DNA of 64,000 bases from Streptomyces sp. AM 2-1-1 (GTDB taxonomy: Bacteria > Actinomycetota > Actinomycetes > Streptomycetales > Streptomycetaceae): contig NZ_CP119147.1 of assembly GCF_029167645.1 (NCBI RefSeq), positions 3,720,001 through 3,784,000 of the forward strand, written 5' to 3'. Positions within the stretch are counted from its first letter, which is position 1. Every line of letters begins with the position of its first letter. The notes under the pieces were generated by a model. That model did no database searches and was not told the origin of the DNA. It worked only from the letters and a program-made list of their open reading frames with translations. A program made the position numbers and the translations under genes. Shown here piece by piece: positions 1 to 6,789 of this stretch.

Positions 1-2
1 TG

Positions 3-353
3 CACGCGGTGCAGATGGCAACCGCCCACTTCGTGAAGCAGGGTTGGTCGGTCAAGGACGTGGGAGCCAAGGAGTCATACGACCTGCTGCTATCGCGGGG
101 AGATGAGCGCCTGCATGTCGAGGTGAAGGGCACTACCTCTGCTGGCGGTCAGGTCATCCTCACCCGTGCCGAGGTCGAGCGTCAGCGAGAGTTGGCTCCG
201 GACAATGCTCTTGTAGTCGTGCACTCCATCATCCTGGATAGGAGCGCCCCAACCAGCATTGCCGGCGGCGGCATCCTGGAGTGCCTCACCCCATGGACCA
301 TTGCGGACGAAGATCTGACAGTTGTCTCCTTCGTCTACCGGACAGGGCTTTGA
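3..353 (+). CDS. DUF3883 (NO VEIN C-terminal-like) protein, 5' end outside window
   Basis: This is the C-terminal part of a DUF3883-domain protein. The frame is open to the window edge, and the residues before the first GTG (His-Ala-Val) fit the family, so the gene starts to the left. The visible domain has the order GW..DV, then SYDLLL, then HVEVKGT. That is an Asp followed about 15 residues later by Glu-x-Lys, as in PD-(D/E)xK nuclease-like folds. DUF3883 domains are commonly the C-terminal part of larger defence or restriction-like proteins, but the partner domain is not visible here. The protein ends with a hydrophobic strand and Arg-Thr-Gly-Leu. It lies upstream of an unknown gene on the same strand, in the accessory left end. 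The function of the full protein is unknown. Confidence 0.7.
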   Translation, partial: HAVQMATAHFVKQGWSVKDVGAKESYDLLLSRGDERLHVEVKGTTSAGGQVILTRAEVERQRELAPDNALVVVHSIILDRSAPTSIAGGGILECLTPWTIADEDLTVVSFVYRTGL

Positions 354-502
354 TCTGTACGGCTGACACCAACGCAGTCGAGCGAACCCAGACCGGAACC
401 CCCGGTCACGTGCGGCCGATGGTCTTGCCCCTCTGAGCCATTCAGTTCGAACCCCCACGAACGCCCCCGAACGGCCGTGCGGAAAGTTGGAAAGCGTGAG
501 GG

Positions 503-1333
503 ATGGAACAGGTGGAAGCCCAGACAGACGGTCCGGGCTCGGGGCACTGGACTCGCGAGTGGGTCTCTCAGGTGTCCGGCTGTCTGGTTGAAGCGGAGCC
601 AGCCTGGGGAGGCTGCGTTTTCAAAGACATGTGGGAGGGGCGGAGCGTGCGAAGTCAACCTGAGGACATCAAGCACGAGGACGAGATCGTATGGACAGAG
701 GACGTCAGCTCATTCGACTACGTCCGCGAGACCTTAGTCGACGGTGTCGGCACTCGGCGGCGTCCCGTCTCATGGCGTGGCCAGGCAGGACGCCGAGTCG
801 GCTACGCACTTCTCAAGTCCAACGCGCCTAGTGACCGGGATGCGCCGGGCATGTTCACGCGGCGCGTGTTCTGGGTGAAGGAGCACGATCGATCCGAACA
901 ACCGGACGGGGCTTACAGCTCCGGCGCACCATCGGAAGCGGTCGACCCTCGAACGGTGGCCCCACGGGTCTGTGGGGAGCTAACAGAGCGAGCATGGGGT
1001 GGACCTGTAGACGCCACTCCCCCCAAGGAGCGAGCCGCTGCGAAGCAATCACAGCGTGCTCGCCCCTCACGGGTGGCGGCAGAGGCAAGTTCGCCCGAGG
1101 CGCCGGCTGCCGTAGAGCAGGGCGTCAAGGAAGCCTTTGCCGACTGGCTACGCTTCCGCGATGTGAGCGTCCCCGAGACACTCGGCGCGGCTGCTGAGGA
1201 AGCCTTCTCTCGTTGGCTCTGGGGGAACTCTAAAGAACTGACGGAGGCGATCGCTGCGGCCATCGCCAAGCGAGTCTCGCTTACGGAGACGCCATCCCCC
1301 GCAGCTGCCGAAGCGCCCCGCGAACAGAAGTAG
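503..1333 (+). CDS. hypothetical protein with a TTA codon
   Basis: I do not recognise this protein of up to 276 residues. The N-terminal half is mixed and carries no clear motif. The middle (about 130-210) is rich in Ala, Pro, Ser and Glu and probably disordered. The last 70 residues look helical and amphipathic, with an FADWLRFRDV stretch and a charged end. The ATG at 503 has a weak purine run just before it, and the ATG at 629 is a possible alternative start. One leucine is encoded by TTA (734-736), the rare codon that needs the bldA tRNA in Streptomyces, which is common in accessory or developmentally controlled genes. It follows the DUF3883 gene after 150 bases on the same strand and may belong to the same mobile segment. 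Confidence 0.45.
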   Translation: MEQVEAQTDGPGSGHWTREWVSQVSGCLVEAEPAWGGCVFKDMWEGRSVRSQPEDIKHEDEIVWTEDVSSFDYVRETLVDGVGTRRRPVSWRGQAGRRVGYALLKSNAPSDRDAPGMFTRRVFWVKEHDRSEQPDGAYSSGAPSEAVDPRTVAPRVCGELTERAWGGPVDATPPKERAAAKQSQRARPSRVAAEASSPEAPAAVEQGVKEAFADWLRFRDVSVPETLGAAAEEAFSRWLWGNSKELTEAIAAAIAKRVSLTETPSPAAAEAPREQK

Positions 1334-1511
1334 CGCCGTCACGCTCAGCGCGGCCGCCCTCCTACCTACTGGCGGACGCGGGCACCGGGCCGTCTCAGTT
1401 TCCGTCTCATTCAGTCCCGTTCAAGGGCGGCCGGAGGTGTCCGCGCGCAGCGTGGGCAGACGGCTGTGAACGGGTTCGTACGGACTCGGATCATGCTATG
1501 AGCAGCATGAA

Positions 1512-1572
1512 CAGACCTCGAAAGCGAGTGTGGCGTAGCCCGATACCCTGGAGTCAAATCCCACCGCCTCCA
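1512..1572 (+). pseudogene. degenerate tRNA-Ser-like 3' remnant
   Basis: A 17-base run around 1517-1533 (CTCGAAAGCGAGTGTGG) is identical to the anticodon loop, anticodon stem and variable-arm start of the intact tRNA-Ser(CGA) at 37593-37677. A TCAAATCCC T-loop and a CGCCTCC acceptor-like strand follow. The T stem pairs at only 3 of 5 positions, so it should not be a working tRNA. A possible partner for the acceptor strand, GGAGGTG at 1433-1439, pairs over 7 bases with one G-T, but it lies about 80 bases before the anticodon instead of about 30. This is either an att scar or a disrupted tRNA copy. Confidence 0.45.
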
Positions 1573-1585
1573 TCGGTAGGCCAAG

Positions 1586-1609
1586 GGTCCGACTCATCTG
1601 AGTCGGGCC
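1586..1609 (+). terminator. hairpin terminator after the tRNA-like remnant
   Basis: A 10-bp stem (GGTCCGACTC with GAGTCGGGCC, one G-T pair) closes a 4-base loop and is followed by TTCGCTTT. This is the usual layout after Streptomyces tRNA genes. It supports the view that the preceding remnant came with a tRNA 3' flank. Confidence 0.55.
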
Positions 1610-1732
1610 TTCGCTTTGCCCTCCGTCTCAGATGGCCGGCGCTCGTTTCCCGCGAGATATCCGGGCACATCGGCCATTAAGCGCTCAGCGCCAGGCGTAG
1701 GCTGATCCAGCCCCTGCTCTGACGGGTCGCCA

Positions 1733-2749
1733 TTAGCCTGCTGCCCTCTCCGCCCTTCTTTCCACGATGGCACGAGCCCTTTTATGCAGATATAGCGGAA
1801 ACTCGTGATCCGTCAAGATCTCTCGCAAGTCAGAGTTCTCTTGGATTCGCTGCCAAACCACAGAAATGATTGCATTCTCATGCCAATGCAATTCAATGTT
1901 TCTAGTCATTCCGCCAACGACGCCATTGATCGACATGGCCTTGCTGTTAGCGCACTCTTCACCGAAAACTCTGAAGCAAGACGACACGAGTATCTGATTT
2001 GGTGTGCGCGAGTCCAGAAGCGCACGTTCCTCTTCACCTGAGCGGTCAAGCGATGGGATGGTGATAGCCCAATAGACCGTTCGGCCCTGATGCACAAAAT
2101 CCTCGACCGTGACGGCTCGCTCAAGAAACCGCTCGATCTCGCATCTATCGAGAGGCGGAGTGCCGGGCCACGCGGTCCCTTGGCTGATAGCGAAAGACTC
2201 ATCCACGAAAAAAGCGTGCCCGGGGATAAGGTGCCTCGACAAGGCGATTAGACCGGCGTGGGCCGAAATCTCAGCACTAGCCAACCGGTCCAAAACCAAC
2301 TGCATCGAGTCTCGATCGATGGATGTCAATTCGCTGACCATCGTTGACAGCCAGCGATCCGGAGCGAGGAAACGGGAAGCAAACTCGTTGGCCTCTCGCT
2401 CTTGCATACCGCTAACTGCAGCAGTCGCAAATTCGCTGCCGATGGAAATAGAATCGAGCGAACAGTCAAGAGTGCCCGAATGCCAAGCTAGCTCAATATG
2501 GGCAAGCTCATGGGCAAGAGTGAAGCGTTCTCGGAGTGGAGGTAGACCACTTCGAACAAAGACTCGTGGCGTTTCCTCGCCCAGCACCGTCACGGCATCA
2601 CATTCGTGCGCCCAGTCAACATACTCGACCTGTGCTCGGGCCTTGAGGATCGCCTTGACGTCAACGGGTGGTTTTAGGTCGAACTTTTGGACCAGCGTCT
2701 TCGCCCTAGTGCGGGCAGCTTTTAAAGACGGCCAGTTTTCTGAAGCCAA
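1733..2749 (-). CDS. ImmA/IrrE-family metallopeptidase with long C-terminal extension
   Basis: This is a zinc metallopeptidase of the COG2856 (ImmA/IrrE) type. The zinc motif HELAH lies at residues 80-84 in the context RFTLAHELAHIEL. The second conserved block, EREANEFASRFLAP, at about 117-130 supplies the third ligand and the helix that follows it. Family members cleave repressors or antitoxins; the substrate here is unknown. At 338 residues it is longer than simple ImmA proteins, and the last 180 residues match nothing I know. The start is a TTG overlapping the end of the upstream small gene by 28 bases, so translation is probably coupled. Codon 9 is TTA, and the gene body is clearly less GC-rich than the core genes, both signs of transfer. 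It is the third gene of the cassette with the E3-type RNase. Confidence 0.8.
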   Translation of the reverse strand: MASENWPSLKAARTRAKTLVQKFDLKPPVDVKAILKARAQVEYVDWAHECDAVTVLGEETPRVFVRSGLPPLRERFTLAHELAHIELAWHSGTLDCSLDSISIGSEFATAAVSGMQEREANEFASRFLAPDRWLSTMVSELTSIDRDSMQLVLDRLASAEISAHAGLIALSRHLIPGHAFFVDESFAISQGTAWPGTPPLDRCEIERFLERAVTVEDFVHQGRTVYWAITIPSLDRSGEEERALLDSRTPNQILVSSCFRVFGEECANSKAMSINGVVGGMTRNIELHWHENAIISVVWQRIQENSDLREILTDHEFPLYLHKRARAIVERRAERAAG

Positions 2750-3045
2750 GTTAGGACGCCTTCAACTTCGTTAGCAGAGGCTGCGCGGGCAGCAAGCCGG
2801 AGCCCGTTGGCAGACTTAACCAATTCATCACTGATGGTGCGCCCGTGCCGATGGGCAGAGACGATGTACCGCAACGTGGTCGGCTTCTCGACCCAAAGAC
2901 GGTACTCGTCCCAGGTCATGCCCAACCACTCATGCAACTCAAGGTCCGTGTCATCTGCGTCGTGCCAAGCATCGACGTAGGAGTCGATGTCATCGACACC
3001 CGCCACGCCCACGAGTGCGTCGTCGACGAATGTAGTATCAGACAT
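2722..3045 (-). CDS. small acidic protein, candidate immunity/antitoxin of the E3-type RNase
   Basis: This 107-residue protein has a strongly acidic first third (many Asp between residues 3 and 36). A tryptophan-rich block follows (HEWLGMTWDEYRLWVE, about 38-53), then a basic helical half. The middle block resembles small proteins often found beside antitoxin or peptidase genes, but I cannot name the family. Its start overlaps the RNase gene by 8 bases and its end overlaps the metallopeptidase gene by 28 bases, so the three form a tightly coupled operon. The acidic character and position fit a protein that neutralises a basic RNase. It is not obviously similar to the 84-residue colicin E3 immunity protein. 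The antitoxin role is inference from position and charge. Confidence 0.6.
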   Translation of the reverse strand: MSDTTFVDDALVGVAGVDDIDSYVDAWHDADDTDLELHEWLGMTWDEYRLWVEKPTTLRYIVSAHRHGRTISDELVKSANGLRLAARAASANEVEGVLTWLQKTGRL

Positions 3046-3307
3046 CGATCCTCCTTCCCCTGACGGCGGGCTTGATCATTTCTCGCGTAACGGGATGAGC
3101 TACACCGAGATGGCGTCCTCGCTTATTGAACACCTCGACCTCACCCCCATGTTCCCCGTCCCAGGTGTAGATGCGCTCCCCATCGGGGGAGTACCAGCGC
3201 TTGGATGGGGAGACGAAGCGTGATTTGAGGCCGTGCAAGAAGCAGTCTTCTGGCAAGTTTACCCAGGGCACAGCAGTGATGCTAGCTCCCGTGACTCCCC
3301 GGAGCAC
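3038..3307 (-). CDS. stand-alone colicin E3/pyocin S6-type ribonuclease domain
   Basis: The protein has 89 residues, and residues 35-89 resemble the cytotoxic RNase domain of colicin E3/cloacin. The order is KRWYSPDGERIYTWDGEHGG, then a VE step, then RGRHLGVAHPVT, then a basic C-terminus. In colicin E3, Asp510, His513 and Glu517 of the WDSQHGELE segment are catalytic. Here Asp50, His53 and Glu58 occupy the matching places, with one inserted residue. Such domains cut 16S rRNA at the decoding site (between A1493 and G1494 in E. coli). There is no translocation or receptor-binding part and no signal peptide, so it should act inside the producing cell. The first 30 residues are of unknown role. 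The assumed start is GTG at 3307; a later GTG (residue 13) is possible. It is the first gene of the cassette. Confidence 0.75.
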   Translation of the reverse strand: MLRGVTGASITAVPWVNLPEDCFLHGLKSRFVSPSKRWYSPDGERIYTWDGEHGGEVEVFNKRGRHLGVAHPVTREMIKPAVRGRRIDV

Positions 3308-3633
3308 CCGGTTTGCCTACATCAAGGCCCAAGATGCAAGCTCAGCAGCTGTGCCGCCGGGGCCAGCTACTAGCGCCTCTTGTCCTGTTTTTTTGTTCAG
3401 TCCGCTCGTGCCCGCAGTGGTTCGCCGTCGTACGTCGACCCTGGCTGAGCTGCCGAACGATCGCTCATGGACACTCCTGAACAGCCACGCGCACAGCTGG
3501 AAAGCGTGTTGGTGATGTAGCGCCGAGGACCAGTCCCGTCGCCAGGCGTGGGCCATGTGCGGGCCAGGCGTTAAGCCTGGCGAGCCGCATCGAAGATAAG
3601 CGCAGGTCGGCGCGCTGGTAGTTGGCTAGGGTG
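3308..3633. other. gene-free stretch between RNase cassette and tRNA-Ser fragment
   Basis: I see no supportable gene here. It must contain the promoter of the RNase cassette (reading left) and the former element end (reading right). A run of seven T lies near 3388. The last 30 bases take the place of the tRNA 5' half but do not pair with its 3' half. Confidence 0.4.
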
Positions 3634-3694
3634 CCCGGTCTTGAAAACCGTCGTGGCAGCGATGTCACCGTGGGTTCAAATCCCACACCCACCG
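3634..3694 (+). tRNA. tRNA-Ser(UGA) 3' fragment, probable att site
   Basis: From the anticodon stem onward the sequence is a normal class II tRNA. The loop is CTTGAAA (anticodon TGA at 3642-3644). The variable arm is 6 bp (GTGGCA with TGTCAC), the T stem is perfect (GTGGG/CCCAC around TTCAAAT), and the acceptor strand ACCCACC is followed by G. The matching 5' strand should read GGTGGGT and is missing; the best candidate, at 3605-3611, pairs at only 5 of 7 positions, and no good D-arm forms. This is what the far end of an element integrated into a tRNA 3' end looks like. The element would lie to the left and the chromosome to the right. Confidence 0.6.
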
Positions 3695-3699
3695 CACGT

Positions 3700-3738
3700 G
3701 AACGGCCCCTGACCGGGTGAATCGGTTGGGGGCCGTTC
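3700..3738 (+). terminator. hairpin after tRNA-Ser fragment
   Basis: A perfect 10-bp stem (GAACGGCCCC with GGGGCCGTTC) with a 19-base loop starts 6 bases after the tRNA fragment. It is the usual tRNA 3' flank, supporting the idea that sequence to the right is the original chromosome. Confidence 0.6.
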
Positions 3739-3833
3739 TCGCGAGTACGGTCCGTCGGCGACCGTGACTCTCCCGTTGTCTCCTCCCGGACGGGCACGGG
3801 AGGGCACGGTCACCCGGCGACTACTGTTCCGCC

Positions 3834-4064
3834 ATGCCACCTGACCGAGCGAGTGCCCCCGAGACGAATGATGACCCGACAGCGGGTGGTGCGGGCTTCC
3901 TGATCATCGGCATGCTGGTCCTCGCCTTCGCCCTCTGTGCGCGTGGGAGAGGGTGGAAGCTGCCGCCGGAGGGCCCGTGGTCGGCACGGACAGCGCTCGT
4001 GCAGGGGGCGGCTTCCATGATCTTGGGTCTCGGGATGCTGGTCCATGGATATGCGTGCAGGTGA
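3834..4064 (+). CDS. small two-helix membrane protein
   Basis: This is a 76-residue protein with a polar N-terminus (about 20 residues) and two hydrophobic segments (about 21-38 and 52-72), separated by a short loop with basic and tryptophan residues. It probably spans the membrane twice. No enzymatic motif is present. The ATG has no strong ribosome-binding site. Codon usage fits Streptomyces. I do not know its function. It is the first chromosomal gene after the left att scar. Confidence 0.5.
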   Translation: MPPDRASAPETNDDPTAGGAGFLIIGMLVLAFALCARGRGWKLPPEGPWSARTALVQGAASMILGLGMLVHGYACR

Positions 4065-4089
4065 AACGCACTCCACCACCGCCTACCGC

Positions 4090-4200
4090 TTACCGCCTCC
4101 GCGACCCGAGCCGCCGGACGGTGAGGACACCGAGAGCCGCGAGGGCGAGGAAGGGCATCGCGATGATCGCCATTTCGACGGGGCGCAGTGCTGACAGCAT
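4090..4200 (-). CDS. 36-residue single-pass membrane peptide
   Basis: This very short gene would be missed by a usual length cut-off. The ATG at 4200 is preceded by a strong GGAGGA ribosome-binding site with 7-base spacing. The product has a short N-terminus (MLSALRPVE), one hydrophobic helix (about residues 10-28) and a basic tail with four Arg in the last eight residues. That pattern predicts a single membrane span with the C-terminus in the cytoplasm. Function is unknown. The strong ribosome-binding site and clear helix argue that it is real. Confidence 0.5.
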   Translation of the reverse strand: MLSALRPVEMAIIAMPFLALAALGVLTVRRLGSRRR

Positions 4201-4369
4201 GTCTGTCTCCTCCGCTGCCTGACGGCAGTTGGACGCCACGCGGGCGTGCGCCGCGTGGAGAGGAACCTCGCACACCGCACCTGCTTCCGGAGGCCGAAGC
4301 GGAGAGGCTTGAGGAGGTTCTGAGCTTGACCCCCGACTGCGGGCCGCGCGGTCCGGATCACGGCGGGGC

Positions 4370-4444
4370 GGAGCCGTAGCGCAGAGGTCGTCGCGCGCGG
4401 TCCCCAAAACCGCGAGGACACCGGTTCGAATCCGGTCGGCTCCG
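4370..4444 (+). tRNA. tRNA with CCA anticodon (Trp-like), unusual C33
   Basis: The acceptor stem is a perfect 7 bp (GGAGCCG/CGGCTCC). The D stem is GCGC/GCGC, the anticodon stem GCGGT/ACCGC, and the T stem ACCGG/CCGGT around TTCGAAT. The 7-base anticodon loop is CCCCAAA, putting CCA at 4404-4406, which reads UGG (Trp). Two features are abnormal: position 33 is C instead of the nearly universal T, and no base is left for position 26 between the D and anticodon stems. The CCA tail is not encoded. It may be a second, divergent tRNA-Trp or a tRNA in decay; the identity is by anticodon only. Confidence 0.6.
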
Positions 4445-4494
4445 CCTCTCCGGCCCGTGCCGACAGCGCCCGTCCCTCACCGCGCCCCCCACCC

Positions 4495-5685
4495 CTACGG
4501 CGGCCCCGACCCCGTGAGCCAGAAGGCGCCGTAGACGGCGGAGGCGGTGGTGAGGACGGTGAGGGCCGTCCAGGTGAGGGCGGGCCGGCGTCGGGCCAGG
4601 GCGACGGCGAGGGGGATCAGGAGGGGGAACGCCGGGAGGAGCAGGCGGGGTTTGGAGCCGAAGTAGCCGGAGGCGCCGACGGCGAGCAGGGTGACGAGCG
4701 CCGAGTAGGCGAGGAGTGGCGGGGGTTGGCGCTGTTTCGCGCCCATGTGGTGCGGCCAGTACGCCAGGAGCAGCAGCGCGACGAGGGCGGCGACGGCGAG
4801 GGGGACGGAGCCGCCGGTCAGGAAGCGGGCGAACGCCCAGCCGCCGTCGAAGCCGTTGCCCCACTCGTCCTGTACGTCGAGGTATCCCAGCGGGTGTCCG
4901 CGCCGGGCGCCCACCCAGAGGATGTACGAGGCGGCGCCGACCGGTGCGACGAGGCAGCCGACGGCGGCCCGGGTACGGTCCCGGGAGCTGCCCTCCCCGG
5001 GGCGGTGGTGGAGCCGGACCGCGAGGAACAGGGCGGCCGTGACCGCGAGTCCGACCGGGCGGGTCAGACCCGCGAGGCTCGCCAGGATCCCGGCGGCCAC
5101 CCACCTCTCGCGGAGCACGCAGAGGAGCCCCCAGGCGGCGAGGGCGGTGAAGAGGGACTCGCTGTACGCCATCGACTGGACGATCCCGACGGGTACCGCC
5201 GCCCACAGCACCACGCACACGACCCCAGCCCGTTCACCGTAGGTGCCGCGCACCACGAGGTGGATCCCCCAGGCGGCGAGGGCGGAGGCGACTGCGGAGA
5301 CGAGGAGCCCGGCGGCGGGCAGGCTCAGGCCGGTCACCGCGCGGATACCGCGCTCCAGCCAGGGGAGCAGTGGGAAGAAGGCCGTGCTCGACAGGGAGCG
5401 GCCGTCCGGCGCGTGCAGCGTGTAGGTGTACCCGTGCTCGGCGACCCGGACGTACCAGAGGGAGTCCCAGCGTTCCGACAGCAGCACGCGCGAGCTCTCG
5501 CCGTCCGATGCCGCGCGGACGGTCAGGGCGGCGAGGGAGAACGCCCGTACGCAGAGGAAGAGGGCGACCGCGAGGAGCGCGTACCGGTCGACGCGGAGGG
5601 GACACCCCGGACGGAGCCGGCGCCGGAGGGCGTTCCGTGCGGTGCCGCCGTCGTGCTCCCGGGTGGTGGGCGCTGCGGCGGGCAT
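4495..5685 (-). CDS. PIG-V-like integral membrane mannosyltransferase
   Basis: This 396-residue polytopic membrane protein is of the GT-C fold type, related to PIG-V/COG5542 mannosyltransferases. Landmarks are the first helix at about 34-52, then the luminal loop ERWDSLWYVRVAEHGY (about 70-85), whose Asp is the usual catalytic-type acid. FFPLLPWL (about 102-109), YSESLFTALAAW (about 174-185) and GLTRPVG (about 206-212) follow. At least eight hydrophobic segments are visible. Such enzymes use polyprenyl-phosphate sugars at the outer face of the membrane; the acceptor here is unknown. It lies 150 bases downstream of the prim-pol gene on the same strand. The ATG has no obvious ribosome-binding site. 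Confidence 0.75.
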   Translation of the reverse strand: MPAAAPTTREHDGGTARNALRRRLRPGCPLRVDRYALLAVALFLCVRAFSLAALTVRAASDGESSRVLLSERWDSLWYVRVAEHGYTYTLHAPDGRSLSSTAFFPLLPWLERGIRAVTGLSLPAAGLLVSAVASALAAWGIHLVVRGTYGERAGVVCVVLWAAVPVGIVQSMAYSESLFTALAAWGLLCVLRERWVAAGILASLAGLTRPVGLAVTAALFLAVRLHHRPGEGSSRDRTRAAVGCLVAPVGAASYILWVGARRGHPLGYLDVQDEWGNGFDGGWAFARFLTGGSVPLAVAALVALLLLAYWPHHMGAKQRQPPPLLAYSALVTLLAVGASGYFGSKPRLLLPAFPLLIPLAVALARRRPALTWTALTVLTTASAVYGAFWLTGSGPP

Positions 5686-5835
5686 GGGAGGCCGATCTCT
5701 CCGGGACGTACGTGACGCGGTTGGCGTGCACCGGTCCTGCGGGCTGCGGAGACCGGGAGAACCCTACTCCCCGCCCGGGCCGCCCCACCGGGCCGGGCGG
5801 AGACGGTCCGGCCGGACAGGTCCGGTCCCGGGGCT

Positions 5836-6789
5836 TCAGGCGGCCTCGGAGCGGCCCGCCGTCAGACGGGCGGCGGAGGCGAGGGTGGCGCGGGCCTCGT
5901 GCGCGGCCAGACCGGCGCGTACGGCCGCCTCGGTGAGGGCCGGGGCGAGGGCTTCGCCGAAGCCGTGTTCGTAGGCGCGGCAGGCGGCCCAGAACAGCCG
6001 GGTGTTGCGCTCTCCGGCGCGGGCGGCGCGCACGAAGTGGACCAGGCCCTCACCCTGTTCGAGCCCTCGCGGCGGCCGGGGTCCCGCTCTCCCCGTAGCC
6101 TCCGCCGTTCCCGCCGTTCCCGCCGTTCCCGCCGGGCGGACCGGGGGTGTCAGCAGGCGGAGCAGGGTACGCGGGCATGGGGCGGGCGGGAGGTTCGCGG
6201 TGCCGGGGGCCAGGCGGTAGCTGCCGTACGGGGTGTGCGATCCGGGGCCGATGAGGTAGCCGCCGGTCCCCCGGACGTCGACGCCCGGGGCGAGACGGCT
6301 CGCCGAACTGGGGACCACCACGTCCGTGGGAACGGTGAGCCAGAGGTGCCGTCCGCCGCCCGGGGTGAGCACGGTGAGGGTCGGCGGGATCGTGAAGAGG
6401 TGCTGCAGCGCGAGTTGGCGGAGCGCCCCGTCCGTCTGCGCGCCCGGGTGTCCGTCCGGCCGCACGGCCGGGCCGACGGCGTCCGCGTCCAGGTCGATGC
6501 CGATCAGGCGGTGCGGGCCGCGGCCGCACGCGATGCCGTAACCGGCCGTGTGCGGGGCCGCCGCGAAGAGCGCGCGGACGGCCGTCGGGTCGGTGGTCGC
6601 GTCGTGCACCCCGTGTCCGGGCCGGCCACAGCGCCCGGTGCAGGCGGGGCGCGCCGAGCCCTTCGGGTGCGGGGAGCGCAGTGCGGGGAGTTTGGCGGCG
6701 GTGAGCGGGATGACGGGGAGTCCCCGCTCCGCGGCGTTCAGCGCGTGGGCCAGGGCCAGGGTGGCGAGCTGCCGGTCGGTGGTGGCCAT
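5836..6789 (-). CDS. bifunctional DNA primase/polymerase (prim-pol) domain protein
   Basis: This protein of about 317 residues has an archaeo-eukaryotic-type primase/polymerase fold. The N-terminus has the LALAHALNAAERGLPVIPL helix typical of the family, then a Cys-rich loop (PACTGRCGRPGHG) resembling a small zinc knuckle. The acidic motif is GIDLDAD (about 118-124). Next come the nucleotide-binding-type GGGRHLWL (about 160-167) and the DVRGTGGYLIGPGS block (about 192-205). The C-terminal helices contain the frequent ERNTRLFWAACRAYE segment. Streptomyces chromosomes carry several such genes; their role is uncertain, perhaps repair or element-derived priming. The assumed start is ATG 6789. The frame stays open far upstream, but that stretch is low-complexity repeat DNA. 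Confidence 0.75.
   Translation of the reverse strand: MATTDRQLATLALAHALNAAERGLPVIPLTAAKLPALRSPHPKGSARPACTGRCGRPGHGVHDATTDPTAVRALFAAAPHTAGYGIACGRGPHRLIGIDLDADAVGPAVRPDGHPGAQTDGALRQLALQHLFTIPPTLTVLTPGGGRHLWLTVPTDVVVPSSASRLAPGVDVRGTGGYLIGPGSHTPYGSYRLAPGTANLPPAPCPRTLLRLLTPPVRPAGTAGTAGTAEATGRAGPRPPRGLEQGEGLVHFVRAARAGERNTRLFWAACRAYEHGFGEALAPALTEAAVRAGLAAHEARATLASAARLTAGRSEAA

Noticed and set aside
3465..3797. Minus-strand frame across the tRNA-Ser fragment containing a GFEPTV string
   Set aside because: This string is the usual false translation of tRNA T-arm DNA; the frame has no ribosome-binding site and crosses a tRNA and a terminator.
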